A stretch of DNA of 64,000 nt, taken from positions 1-64,000 of the forward strand of contig CALKGK010000018.1 in NCBI GenBank assembly GCA_938085105.1, given 5' to 3'. The notes under the pieces were generated by a model. It saw only the letters and a program-made list of their open reading frames with translations. It ran no database searches and was not told the origin of the DNA. Below are positions 52,134 to 61,300 of the stretch, piece after piece. Source of the stretch: an uncultured Flavobacteriales bacterium (GTDB lineage: Bacteria; Bacteroidota; Bacteroidia; Flavobacteriales_D; Sanyastnellaceae). The translations under genes and the position numbers were made by a program. Positions within the stretch are counted from its first letter, which is position 1, and every line of letters begins with the position of its first letter.

Positions 52134-53663
52134 TTAGTGCTTGAAGTGCCTGTTTCCGGTAAAGAACATGGCTACTCCATTTTCATTGCAATAATCGATC
52201 GAAAGCTGGTCTTTGATGGAGCCTCCCGGTTGAATAACAAACTTCACTCCTTCCAAATTGGCCAATTCCACACAGTCGGGAAATGGGAAGAAGGCGTCGC
52301 TGGCCATCACAGCCCCGTTCAAATCAAATCCGAATGCTTTGGCTTTCACAATGGCTTGCTTCAAGGCGTCTACACGAGAGGTCTGACCTGTGCCACTGGC
52401 CAAAAGCTGATTGTTTTTAGCAAAAACGATGGTGTTGGACTTGGTGTGCTTCACCAATTTGTTAGCAAATTCAAGGTCGCTCAAAACGGCATCTGACGCT
52501 CCGACTTTGGTGACTTGTTTGAAGTCTTTGGCTTGATCAGAAATCATGTCGCGATCCTGCATCAACACGCCATTCAAAATGGTTCGGAACTGCTTTTGTG
52601 GCAAATTCCAGTGTTTTTGAATGAGGATGACTCTGTTTTTCTTGCTTTGAAGCAATTCGAGTGCCCCGGCTTCATATCCCGGAGCAATCACCACCTCGCA
52701 GAACAGGGTGTTGATTTCTTCCGCTGTGGCCAAGTCGATGTTCTTGTTGCTAATCAACACACCTCCAAAAGCAGAAACGGGATCACCAGCGAGGGCATCT
52801 TTGTAAGCCTCTACCAAGCTTGATCTGCTCGATAGTCCGCAAGCGTTATTATGCTTGAGAATGGCGAAGGTGGGCATGTCGTCTTTGAACTCGTTCATCA
52901 AATGAACTGCCGCGTCAACATCCAAAAGGTTGTTGTAGCTCAGTGCTTTGCCATGGAGTTGGTCAAACATTCCTCCCAAATCGCCAAAGAAGAATCCCTG
53001 TTGGTGTGGGTTTTCTCCATAGCGCAAGGCTTCTCCTTGTGGGTAGCTTTCCTTCAACACCATTTGCTCACCATTCGCAAAATACTTGAAAATCATGGTG
53101 TCGTAGTGAGAAGAAATCTGAAAGGCTTCTGTTGCAAAATACTTTCGGTCTTCCAGAGAGGTGTGTCCATCTTGCTCGTTCAAAATGTTCATCAAACGAC
53201 CATATTGCGCCATGCTCGGCACGATGGTCACGTCTTTGAAGTTCTTGGCTGCTGCACGAATCAGAGAGATCCCACCGATATCGATTTTTTCAATAATGTC
53301 TTCATGCGCTGCTCCGCTGGCTACGGTATCTTCGAAGGGATAGAGGTCCACAATCACCAAATCCAATTCCGGAATGGCGTATTCTTCCAATTGTTGAAGG
53401 TCGCTTTCTAAGCCTCTTCGGCCCAAAATCCCCCCAAAAACTTTCGGGTGAAGGGTTTTCACTCTTCCGCCCAAAATAGAGGGGTAAGAGGTGAGTTCTT
53501 CAACGGGTACGACTTCAACTCCACGTTCTTCAATAAAAGATTGAGTTCCGCCTGTGGAATAGATCGTTACTCCCAGTGCTTTAAGTTTTTCAACAATTGG
53601 ACCTAGTCCGTCTTTGTGGAACACAGAAATTAGTGCGCTTTTGATGGGTTTCCCGCCGCTCAT
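52134..53663 (-). CDS. purH: Bifunctional AICAR transformylase / IMP cyclohydrolase
   Basis: Last two steps of purine synthesis, AICAR to FAICAR to IMP. 509 aa: an N-terminal MGS-like cyclohydrolase domain (KSALISVFHKDGLG, STGGTQ, TLHPKVFGG) and a C-terminal transformylase domain (RYGENPHQQG, KHNNACG, SDAFFPFPD). I chose ATG 53663 over the upstream extension because MSGGKPIKSALIS is the usual N-terminus. Confidence 0.95.
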   Translation of the reverse strand: MSGGKPIKSALISVFHKDGLGPIVEKLKALGVTIYSTGGTQSFIEERGVEVVPVEELTSYPSILGGRVKTLHPKVFGGILGRRGLESDLQQLEEYAIPELDLVIVDLYPFEDTVASGAAHEDIIEKIDIGGISLIRAAAKNFKDVTIVPSMAQYGRLMNILNEQDGHTSLEDRKYFATEAFQISSHYDTMIFKYFANGEQMVLKESYPQGEALRYGENPHQQGFFFGDLGGMFDQLHGKALSYNNLLDVDAAVHLMNEFKDDMPTFAILKHNNACGLSSRSSLVEAYKDALAGDPVSAFGGVLISNKNIDLATAEEINTLFCEVVIAPGYEAGALELLQSKKNRVILIQKHWNLPQKQFRTILNGVLMQDRDMISDQAKDFKQVTKVGASDAVLSDLEFANKLVKHTKSNTIVFAKNNQLLASGTGQTSRVDALKQAIVKAKAFGFDLNGAVMASDAFFPFPDCVELANLEGVKFVIQPGGSIKDQLSIDYCNENGVAMFFTGNRHFKH

Positions 53664-53684
53664 AATGAAAGATTTTGCAAAGGG

Positions 53685-53692
53685 CAAAAGTA
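53685..53692 (-). promoter_or_regulatory. Candidate -7 element of purH
   Basis: TACTTTTG on the minus strand, an exact TAnnTTTG match whose last base is about 22 bp upstream of the purH ATG at 53663, giving a short leader. It lies in the 204-bp gap shared with the divergent ABC permease gene. No purine riboswitch is visible there. Confidence 0.4.
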
Positions 53693-53867
53693 ATGTTTCT
53701 ATGCCCATTTACCTACCTCAGGGGGTAAGGCATTGGGGAAATGTTAATAAGTGATGGGGAATGGTGGATTACCTTTCTCGGGCTGATGACCTCACTTTTC
53801 ATGAACTGAACGTTTTTTAACGGCTTCACCCTGCCCAAAATCGGGGCAACTTCGTACTTTCGACCCG

Positions 53868-55124
53868 ATGATTTACCTCCGCCTCTTACGAGAAAGTTTT
53901 CTTTTTGCTTGGCAAGCGATTACAAACAATAAACTCCGCACACTGCTCTCGCTGCTTGGGGTGATGGTGGGGATTTTCGTGATTTCTTCCGTTTTCACGA
54001 TGGTGGACACGATGGAGAGCAACCTCAAAGATTCCTTCAACATGTTGTCTGACGATGTGCTTTTCGTGCAGAAAATGCCTTGGGGACCCGAAGATGGAGA
54101 AACCTATGAGTGGTGGAAGTATTTTCAAAGACGTCAACCGAAATTGAAAGATACTCAAGCACTTCGTCAGCGTTTGACTTTGGCCGATGCGGTGAGTTTT
54201 CAGTCGGGAATCATGGCCACCATCGAATACCGAAACAGCAGTGCAGAGAACATGCAAATGGCCGCTGTGAGCTACGAGTATCCGAGATGTGTTCAAATCG
54301 ACATCGAAGAGGGGCGGTTTTTTACAGAAGGTGAAGCCCAGGCGGGAAGAGCAGTGGCGATTATTGGTGCTGATATCAAAACCCAGCTTTTTGGAGAAGA
54401 AGATCCCATTGGGAAATCAATCAAAATCAAAGGGCGAAAGCTGGAGGTGATTGGGGTCTTCAAAAAGGCGGGAGTGAGCATTGTTTCGGATGGGTTTGAC
54501 CAAATGGCAATGACCAACGCAAATTTTGGCTCGCGATTGATCAACTACAATAAATCAGATTGCTCTTTGGTGGTGAAGGCCAAAGAAGGTGTGGATGTGG
54601 ATGCTTTGAAAGAGGAAATTATTCAGCACTATCGAACGATTCGCGGGGTGAAACCGAGTGAAGGGAATGATTTTGCCATCAACCGAGTGGAAATGATCAC
54701 CAGCGTGATTGATGAGATTTTCGTTTATGTGGAGCAGGGCGGATGGTTTATTGGTTTGTTTGCCATCTTGGTGGGTTGCGTGAGCATTGCGAACATCATG
54801 TTTGTGTCGGTGAGAGAACGTACCCGCGTTATCGGTATTCAGAAAGCTTTGGGTGCCAAGGATATTTTTATCCTCGGTCAGTTCTTGTTCGAAGCAGTGG
54901 CCCTTTGTGTGTTCGGAGCCATCATGGCGTTTTTACTGGTGGTGGTGATGGTTGTGTGTGTGAACGCATTGTCTACCCGCCTGGATTGGGGGCTGGAGCT
55001 CGGGATTCATCTCAACCGTTTTTTCATTGCCATGCTGATTGCCGTGGTTTCGGGATTGGTGGCCGGAATTTTCCCCGCTTTGAAGGCCGCAAGAATGAGT
55101 CCGGTAGAGGCCATGCGCGGCTAG
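53868..55124 (+). CDS. ABC transporter permease, MacB/FtsX family
   Basis: 418-aa inner-membrane protein with an N-terminal helix (about 20-42), a periplasmic MacB-type core domain (about 45-270) and three C-terminal helices (about 290-410), the MacB/LolC-like topology. Landmarks are LLSLLGVMVGIFVISSVFTMVD, VAIIGADIKTQLFGEEDPIGKSIKI, RERTRVIGIQKALGA and GIFPALKAARMSPVEAMRG. No ATP-binding gene is adjacent, so its partner is encoded elsewhere. The substrate could be a lipoprotein, peptide or drug. Confidence 0.9.
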   Translation: MIYLRLLRESFLFAWQAITNNKLRTLLSLLGVMVGIFVISSVFTMVDTMESNLKDSFNMLSDDVLFVQKMPWGPEDGETYEWWKYFQRRQPKLKDTQALRQRLTLADAVSFQSGIMATIEYRNSSAENMQMAAVSYEYPRCVQIDIEEGRFFTEGEAQAGRAVAIIGADIKTQLFGEEDPIGKSIKIKGRKLEVIGVFKKAGVSIVSDGFDQMAMTNANFGSRLINYNKSDCSLVVKAKEGVDVDALKEEIIQHYRTIRGVKPSEGNDFAINRVEMITSVIDEIFVYVEQGGWFIGLFAILVGCVSIANIMFVSVRERTRVIGIQKALGAKDIFILGQFLFEAVALCVFGAIMAFLLVVVMVVCVNALSTRLDWGLELGIHLNRFFIAMLIAVVSGLVAGIFPALKAARMSPVEAMRG

Positions 55125-55130
55125 ACATTA

Positions 55131-55175
55131 AAAAAAAGGGTGCCAATTTTTGCTTTCGCATCCATCAACACCCTT
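55131..55175 (-). terminator. Terminator of the T9SS gene at 55203-58328
   Basis: Stem AAGGGTG (55136-55142) with CACCCTT (55169-55175) and a 26-nt loop; read on the minus strand it is followed by a T run (A run from 55129). It lies 27 bp past the stop of the minus-strand gene, and within the trailer of the convergent permease. Confidence 0.7.
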
Positions 55176-55202
55176 CCGATCTCGCTTAGATCAATAACTC
55201 TT

Positions 55203-58200
55203 TTATGGCTGAATAAATTGTTCTGAAAACAAGACTTCAGTGGCGGTTCTTACCGTGATTACGTACACACCTTGTGCCAATTGCGACTGGGCAAACAGGA
55301 ACTCCCCTTGTTCCATGAGGCTGTACTCTTCTTCAATAATGCGTTGTCCCGCAGTAGTATAAACCGCAAAACTTAAGGGGGTCGAGATTTCCTCCTTCAC
55401 GCTAAACACCAATCCGTCGTTTTGCGTGCTCATGGTAAGCAAAGCTTCTCCTTTGTCATCTTTTTGGGAACCTTCCGTTCCCGAGTTGGCTTCAAAGCCG
55501 TCAATTGGATTGGCTTCCCTTTCGAAAACTTCAATCATTTCGGTACTGCTTAGTGTGCAATCATTGGAAGAAACATGCTGGGTGAGAGCGTAAATTCCGG
55601 GTGCGGTGTATTCATGAATGGGGTTGGCGTTCAAGCTATCAAGACTTCCGTCACCAAAATCATATACCAAGCTTTGTGCATTGAGGGTTTGCGCGTTAAT
55701 GAAGATGCTCTCGTTCACGTAAACTTCAGTGCTGGATAATTCAAAGCCTGATTGTGGCGCAAGATCGTCCCTAAGGTCAACACTTGGAAGATCAGCCATC
55801 ATTTCACACTCTGAAATGGCAACAAGATGATAGGGCTCTGCATTCAAATTGTTCACAAGTACGTTGCCTTGTACTGAATTTAATACAGCAACGGTATTGT
55901 AATTGTCGTCCTGAACTTCGATGTCCCAGAGATATTCATTACTCAAAAAGAATTCAATGCTGCCGGTTCCATCTTCATTGCAAGTACTCCGCTGAATGAG
56001 GGTTTCAATTTCTGCAGGAGGTGCTGCTTCAATTTGAACCATCTGAACATTGCTCCCGCAAAATTCGGAGTTGTTCTGAACTTCAACTTCGTAAAATCCG
56101 GGATCTAGACCCTCCAATTGATCTGAAGAACTTGCTCCATAGGTGGTTTGAAGTACTTCTCCCATTTCATCTCTCCAAATGTAGGTCCAAGGCGCTTCAC
56201 CATAACCTTCGGCGGTAATGATTCCGTTGGCGGCGCCCGGACAACTTTCGTCCACGCTGCTCAGCTCACTTGGTGCGTTGAAGTGGATGACAAATCGAAG
56301 TGGGTCGCTGTTCTCATCCATCACAAAAGGGAACAAGTCTCCTTCGTTAAAAGGCGCAAACACGCCACTGTCTTTGTCTTCAAGTACCAAACACAGTCCG
56401 TTTTCAAAGGCATCAATGCTTTCGTTGGCGAGGATGAATTCGCCCTGACTTCCTGCTCTCACTTCGAGTTGAACAGTGGTATGTGCTTCGGGATTTGGAA
56501 ACATGCTAATGCTTAGTCGTTCCTCCTCCTCGGGATCATTTACAATGGCGATGCTCGGAATGGATGCATCTGGCGCATAAAATTTATAGGCGTCAAAAGG
56601 AGCGTCAAAGGCCATCGTTGCTTGATCATTGAAACCAAACACGGCTTCGTCGTTTCGGCCGCTGGCTTGAAGTTCAATGCGAATAAGGGCTTGTGTTGAA
56701 ACCTCGTTGTTTCTCATAAATACTCCGTTCAATGTGGTTTTGGCAGCTTCTTGAAAAGTGATGTTCTGGAGTCCGCCACTTCCATTGGCCTGAACCCAAA
56801 ATGCTTGTCCGGAAGCAATTCTACTCGTTAAAGAACCGATGCTTACCCCATTCACATAACTGGAATACTGTCCAGAATTGGGATCGTAAGCATAAATGGC
56901 GTTGTTCACTCCAACGATGCTCAGACCAGAACTACTGTCCCAATCAATGGAGGCAGGGTAAGGGTTGGAGATGAGGTTCCAACCATCATTTCCAGCTCCC
57001 AATTCAGATGGGGTATAGCTCAAAGGAATGCGTTGTTCGCCCCGATGGAAAGGCCCCCTCATTTCAATGGTACTTGGTCCTGGGTTGAAATAAACGAAAT
57101 AGCCTTTGCCAGATTCAATGGTGTCTGTGACGTTACCGATGCTTTGAAAACCGAAATTCCGGTCTGCTTCAGTACCCTCAAAAAAGCGCTCATCATAAAC
57201 CCGAATATTGCTCCAAGGGTTTTGGGCTGAAGGATAGTTGGGGTAGTCAGAACCAGCGAAACCGGTGGTTGGGAAGTCGTCGTTCCACTGTTCAAATGTG
57301 GCGTTTTCGATCGGACTCCCCATCATTCTCCAAGAGCTGGATCCAGCTGGGAAATAGCGCTGGTAAGTAATGGTATCGCCCACAATGTCTGCTCCTGTTT
57401 TGATTTCAGCAATAGAACCCGTGCTTGCCGCATTGGAGAGCAAGGTAATTTCTTGTTCGTTGAAGTCAAACACACCTTGATAGGGCATGAGGTTCCCTCG
57501 AATGCCAACAGGGGTCATGCATTTCACTGTATCACCTGAATATACTTTCAGGTCGAAAAAATGAACGTTGCCATTTCCTTCAATTTGCTGCTCTTCGCTC
57601 CCCTCAAAGGAAACCACGCCGGTGCTTTGGTCAAAACTGCCCAAAACGTTCAAATCTCCTTTGAGTACCAAGGAGGAAGAAGTGTTTTCGAAGGTCATGC
57701 TCGCCCCGCTCGAAATTTCGAGATCGCCAACATTGATGGTTCCGCTAATTTCTGGTTGATGGGTTCCGTTGGAAATAATCACATCGTCATTGGATTGAGG
57801 AATGTTTCCTCCTAGCCAGTTGGAGGAGGTGTTCCAGTCGCTGGAGTTGGTTCCAATCCAGGTCATCGGACCCGAAGAAGAACTTGGGCTTAGATCAATG
57901 GTGGTGTTTCCTGGTGAGAGTTGCGGACCGTTGATACTTAATAATGCATCGAAGCATTCCAAAGAACTTGGAGAAGCAGCAGCACAATCCGTACCCGAAG
58001 TATAGGTGTTCGCTGTAGTCACAACCCCACTTCCGCCGTTGTTGGGCAAATTGAAGAAGAGATTGTTGTTGCCACAAGCCAGCTGTCCTTGCAAAGTCCA
58101 CATCGAAGATGGAGCATTACTTCCATCAATAACAATATCATAGGCAATGTCAACAGTGTAGTTATAGCCCCATTGACAATTGGCCGGGACATTTACATCC

Positions 58201-58328
58201 ACAATTTCGAGTGTAACACTTAAGGTGTAGCCAGAACTTGAAGTAAAGGTTTGGGTGCTTTGGGCGTAGCTTGCCAAGGTGCAAAAGAGCATTCCAAGCG
58301 AAAGCCAAATTTTGTTTTTTGTAATCAT
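55203..58328 (-). CDS. Secreted T9SS surface protein, paralogue of the next gene
   Basis: 1041-aa secreted protein. Signal peptide 1-22 (MITKNKIWLSL to SYAQ). The long middle shares many blocks with the next gene (WRMMGSPIENATFEQWNDDFPTTGF, NAIYAYDPNSGQYSSYVNG, SGQAFWVQANGSGG). Near the C-terminus is a PKD-like domain (LVYDFGDGSLDSLNANPIHEY), then a T9SS sorting tail (VYVITVRTATEVLFSEQFIQP). The start is ATG 58328; upstream codons in frame belong to an overlap with the next gene's end and give no signal peptide. The function is unknown, probably surface or adhesion. Confidence 0.82.
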   Translation of the reverse strand: MITKNKIWLSLGMLFCTLASYAQSTQTFTSSSGYTLSVTLEIVDVNVPANCQWGYNYTVDIAYDIVIDGSNAPSSMWTLQGQLACGNNNLFFNLPNNGGSGVVTTANTYTSGTDCAAASPSSLECFDALLSINGPQLSPGNTTIDLSPSSSSGPMTWIGTNSSDWNTSSNWLGGNIPQSNDDVIISNGTHQPEISGTINVGDLEISSGASMTFENTSSSLVLKGDLNVLGSFDQSTGVVSFEGSEEQQIEGNGNVHFFDLKVYSGDTVKCMTPVGIRGNLMPYQGVFDFNEQEITLLSNAASTGSIAEIKTGADIVGDTITYQRYFPAGSSSWRMMGSPIENATFEQWNDDFPTTGFAGSDYPNYPSAQNPWSNIRVYDERFFEGTEADRNFGFQSIGNVTDTIESGKGYFVYFNPGPSTIEMRGPFHRGEQRIPLSYTPSELGAGNDGWNLISNPYPASIDWDSSSGLSIVGVNNAIYAYDPNSGQYSSYVNGVSIGSLTSRIASGQAFWVQANGSGGLQNITFQEAAKTTLNGVFMRNNEVSTQALIRIELQASGRNDEAVFGFNDQATMAFDAPFDAYKFYAPDASIPSIAIVNDPEEEERLSISMFPNPEAHTTVQLEVRAGSQGEFILANESIDAFENGLCLVLEDKDSGVFAPFNEGDLFPFVMDENSDPLRFVIHFNAPSELSSVDESCPGAANGIITAEGYGEAPWTYIWRDEMGEVLQTTYGASSSDQLEGLDPGFYEVEVQNNSEFCGSNVQMVQIEAAPPAEIETLIQRSTCNEDGTGSIEFFLSNEYLWDIEVQDDNYNTVAVLNSVQGNVLVNNLNAEPYHLVAISECEMMADLPSVDLRDDLAPQSGFELSSTEVYVNESIFINAQTLNAQSLVYDFGDGSLDSLNANPIHEYTAPGIYALTQHVSSNDCTLSSTEMIEVFEREANPIDGFEANSGTEGSQKDDKGEALLTMSTQNDGLVFSVKEEISTPLSFAVYTTAGQRIIEEEYSLMEQGEFLFAQSQLAQGVYVITVRTATEVLFSEQFIQP

Positions 58329-58380
58329 GGGATGGTGAATTGATGTGTGTTTGGGGACTTGTGGTGTTTCCCTCTTGGCC

Positions 58381-61300
58381 TTATTGAATAATGAACTTCT
58401 CGGTGTAAAGAACTTCTTGGTTGTTTTTTGCTTCAATGAAATAAATGCCAGGAGCAAATTCACTCGTGTTTAGGTTGATGTGCATCATTTCTTGAGATAA
58501 AAATTGTGTTTCAAATAGCAATTGTCCACCTATACTTAGAACACGAACCAAGGTTTCATTTTCCAGTATTTCAAGCGATTTTAATTGAAGATTTTCTGCA
58601 TTGAGATCCAACTCGAATTGAGGCTTTTTATCTGAATCCACCAGCTTGTTATTGGCTTCTTCGTTGGCAGAAAATGTAGAAGCTCCTGGTCCTGAGAGTT
58701 CGTCACTTGGTCGATCTATCACCTCAATGGTTTGGGTCAATTGTTCTGAACAGAATTCGTTTTCTAAAAGCACTTGGACCTCATAGCTCCCGGCAGTGGT
58801 GAATTCGTGACTGGGGTTGTTGAGGTCTGAACTCAAATTTCCATCACCGAAATCCCAAGAGATTTGGTTGCAATTGCTGCACAGGGCTTCGAAAAGGACA
58901 TTTTCATTCACCCAAACTTGTTCAGGTACTTCGCTGAAACTTCCTTGAATGGCATTTGGATCGCGCAGGTCGATGCTATTGAATTCAATGCTTTGCCCAC
59001 AATTGTTTTCGGCTATGATTTGATACAGTCCTCCGCTCAAGGCTTCGAAAAGGCTGCTGTCTTGTTGCGCGCTTTTTTCTTCCAAAAGATCTCCCTCTGT
59101 GTTGAACAAGGACAGATCCCACTCATAAGGAGCGTTCATGTTGAGTACAATTTGGGCAGACTCAAGGGAGTTACAACTCGCCGTTTCAAAACTGTGCTGA
59201 ACGTTGGCTTCGTCGGCAGTTTCTACCTGAACAACGGCGCTGCTCGAAGCGCACAAAGCGTTTGATCCCGTTACGCTCACTTCGTAAAACCCTGGGGCGA
59301 GTCCTTCTGCAACATCTGCGGTGCTCAAAGCGGTGCTTTCTTTCAGAACGTTGCCCATTTCATCTCTCCAAACAAAATCCCATGGAGCTTCTCCAAAACC
59401 TTGTGCAATGATTTGGCCGTTTTCCGCATCCGGACAACTTTCGTTCAAAACACTCAAATCCAATGGTGGAGCCATGTGAATGACGAAGCGTTGCGACGGT
59501 GAAGCATCACTCATCACAAAAGGATAGACATCTCCATGGTTGAAAGGAACGGTTTGACCGAGTTCCAAATCTTCAAGGAAAAGGCAGAGATCATCTTCAG
59601 AATCCACCATTGCATTGATCAACATCAAGTCGGTCTGACTTCCTTTTTTCACCTCCAATGGTACCCAAAGTTCCTCAGCAGGAAAAGGGTTTACAGCAAT
59701 GCTATAAGGTTCTTGCGAAAGGGTGTCCGGAATCAATGCAAGACTAGGTGTTGCAGGGTTGGAAGGGTAAAACTTGAATGCATCTAAATCAGGGTCATAG
59801 GCTGAGCTGCTTTCGTCGTTGAAAGCGAGAACGACTTCATCCAAAGTGTTGCTTCCCTCCATTTGTATGCGAACAGTGGCATTGGTGGAAAAATTAGTGC
59901 TTCTCAAATGAACTCCTTGTAAATTGGACTTAGCACTTTCTTCGATGGTCAAGTTGGGGTTGTTGGCATTTGTTTTAACCCAAAAGGCTTGTCCTGAGGC
60001 AATCAGTCCATCAAATCCTCCAACACCGATGCCGTTAACATAGCTCGCATAGAGTCCGGTAGCAGGATTGAAGGCGTAAATGGCGTTGTTCACACCCGTT
60101 TTTGAGAGTCCGCTAGCTTCCCAGTCAATGGCTGAGGGATAAGGATTCGCAACAAGGTTCCAGCCATCATGCACTCCACCCATATCCGAGCTGGAGTAAT
60201 CCAATGCTAGGGTTTGACTTCCTTTATTGAATTCACCCTGCATGTCGATCGTTGTTGGGTTGGGGTCGAAGTAAACAAAATAGCCCAGCTCAGTACCAAT
60301 GGTGTCGGTAACATTCCCAATGGCTTCAAATCCAAAGTTACGGTCGGCTTCATCTCCATTGATGTGGGTTTCGTCGTATTTACGAATGTTCGCCCAAGGG
60401 TTGGCTGATGATGGATAGCTTGGATAATCCGACCCTGGGAATCCTGTGGTTGGGAAATCATCAGCCCATTGTAGGAAGGCAGCGTCTTTGATGGGAGAAC
60501 AAAGCATTCTCCAATTTCCTTGTCCGGCAGAGAAAAAACGATGGTAGCGAATTTCATCACCTTCAATACTGGCGTCAGATTTAATCTCGCCAATGCTTCC
60601 TGTGGTGTTCGCGTTGGAAAGCAGACTAAGGTCTCGCTCCTCCAAATCAAGCGTTCCGGACTCCATTTGAAGTGCACCCCAAAGGGCAATGTTTTGTGTT
60701 AATCGAACGGTGTCATTCGTGTTGATTTTCAAACGATAAAACTTACTTACACTGCTTCCAGAAATCAACTGTAGATCGCTTCCATTCATTTGAACAATGC
60801 CGTTTTCGTTGTCGAAATCACCGTTGTTAATGAAGTGTTTCTTCACGTTCAAGACGGCCGAACTGTTCTCCATGCTCAATGCAGATCCAGCTTTGATGAT
60901 GAGGTTCTGAATGGTTACCGCTTCGTCCAAAGAAGGGTTGTTGGTTTGGGTATCAATCATTACTGACTTGGATGAACCGGGCACAGTGCCACCTTCCCAA
61001 TTCGATGCTGTTCCCCAGTCGTTGCTGGTGTTTCCTTTCCAAACATAGGTTTGATCCAAACAATGCTCGTTGCTCACACTATTTTCAAAAACTCCACTAT
61101 AACTCGCAAGGACGTTCCCTTCTTCATCTTTAAAAGAGTAGCTGCCGTCCGTTGAGCAACTGCTGTAGTCTGTTCCTCCGGTAAAACCATCGCCATAGTC
61201 ATCGTTCAATGTCACAGTGTAACATCCGTCGCTCAAACAGAGTTGGTAATCGATGGGGTCAGGATTTTCTTCATCATCGTATTCACCGATATCAATACTT

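Noticed and set aside
58329-58463. Longer N-terminus for the 55203-58328 gene
   Set aside because: The extra 45 codons overlap the end of the next gene, encode no signal peptide and include unlikely composition; the internal ATG gives a clean signal peptide.
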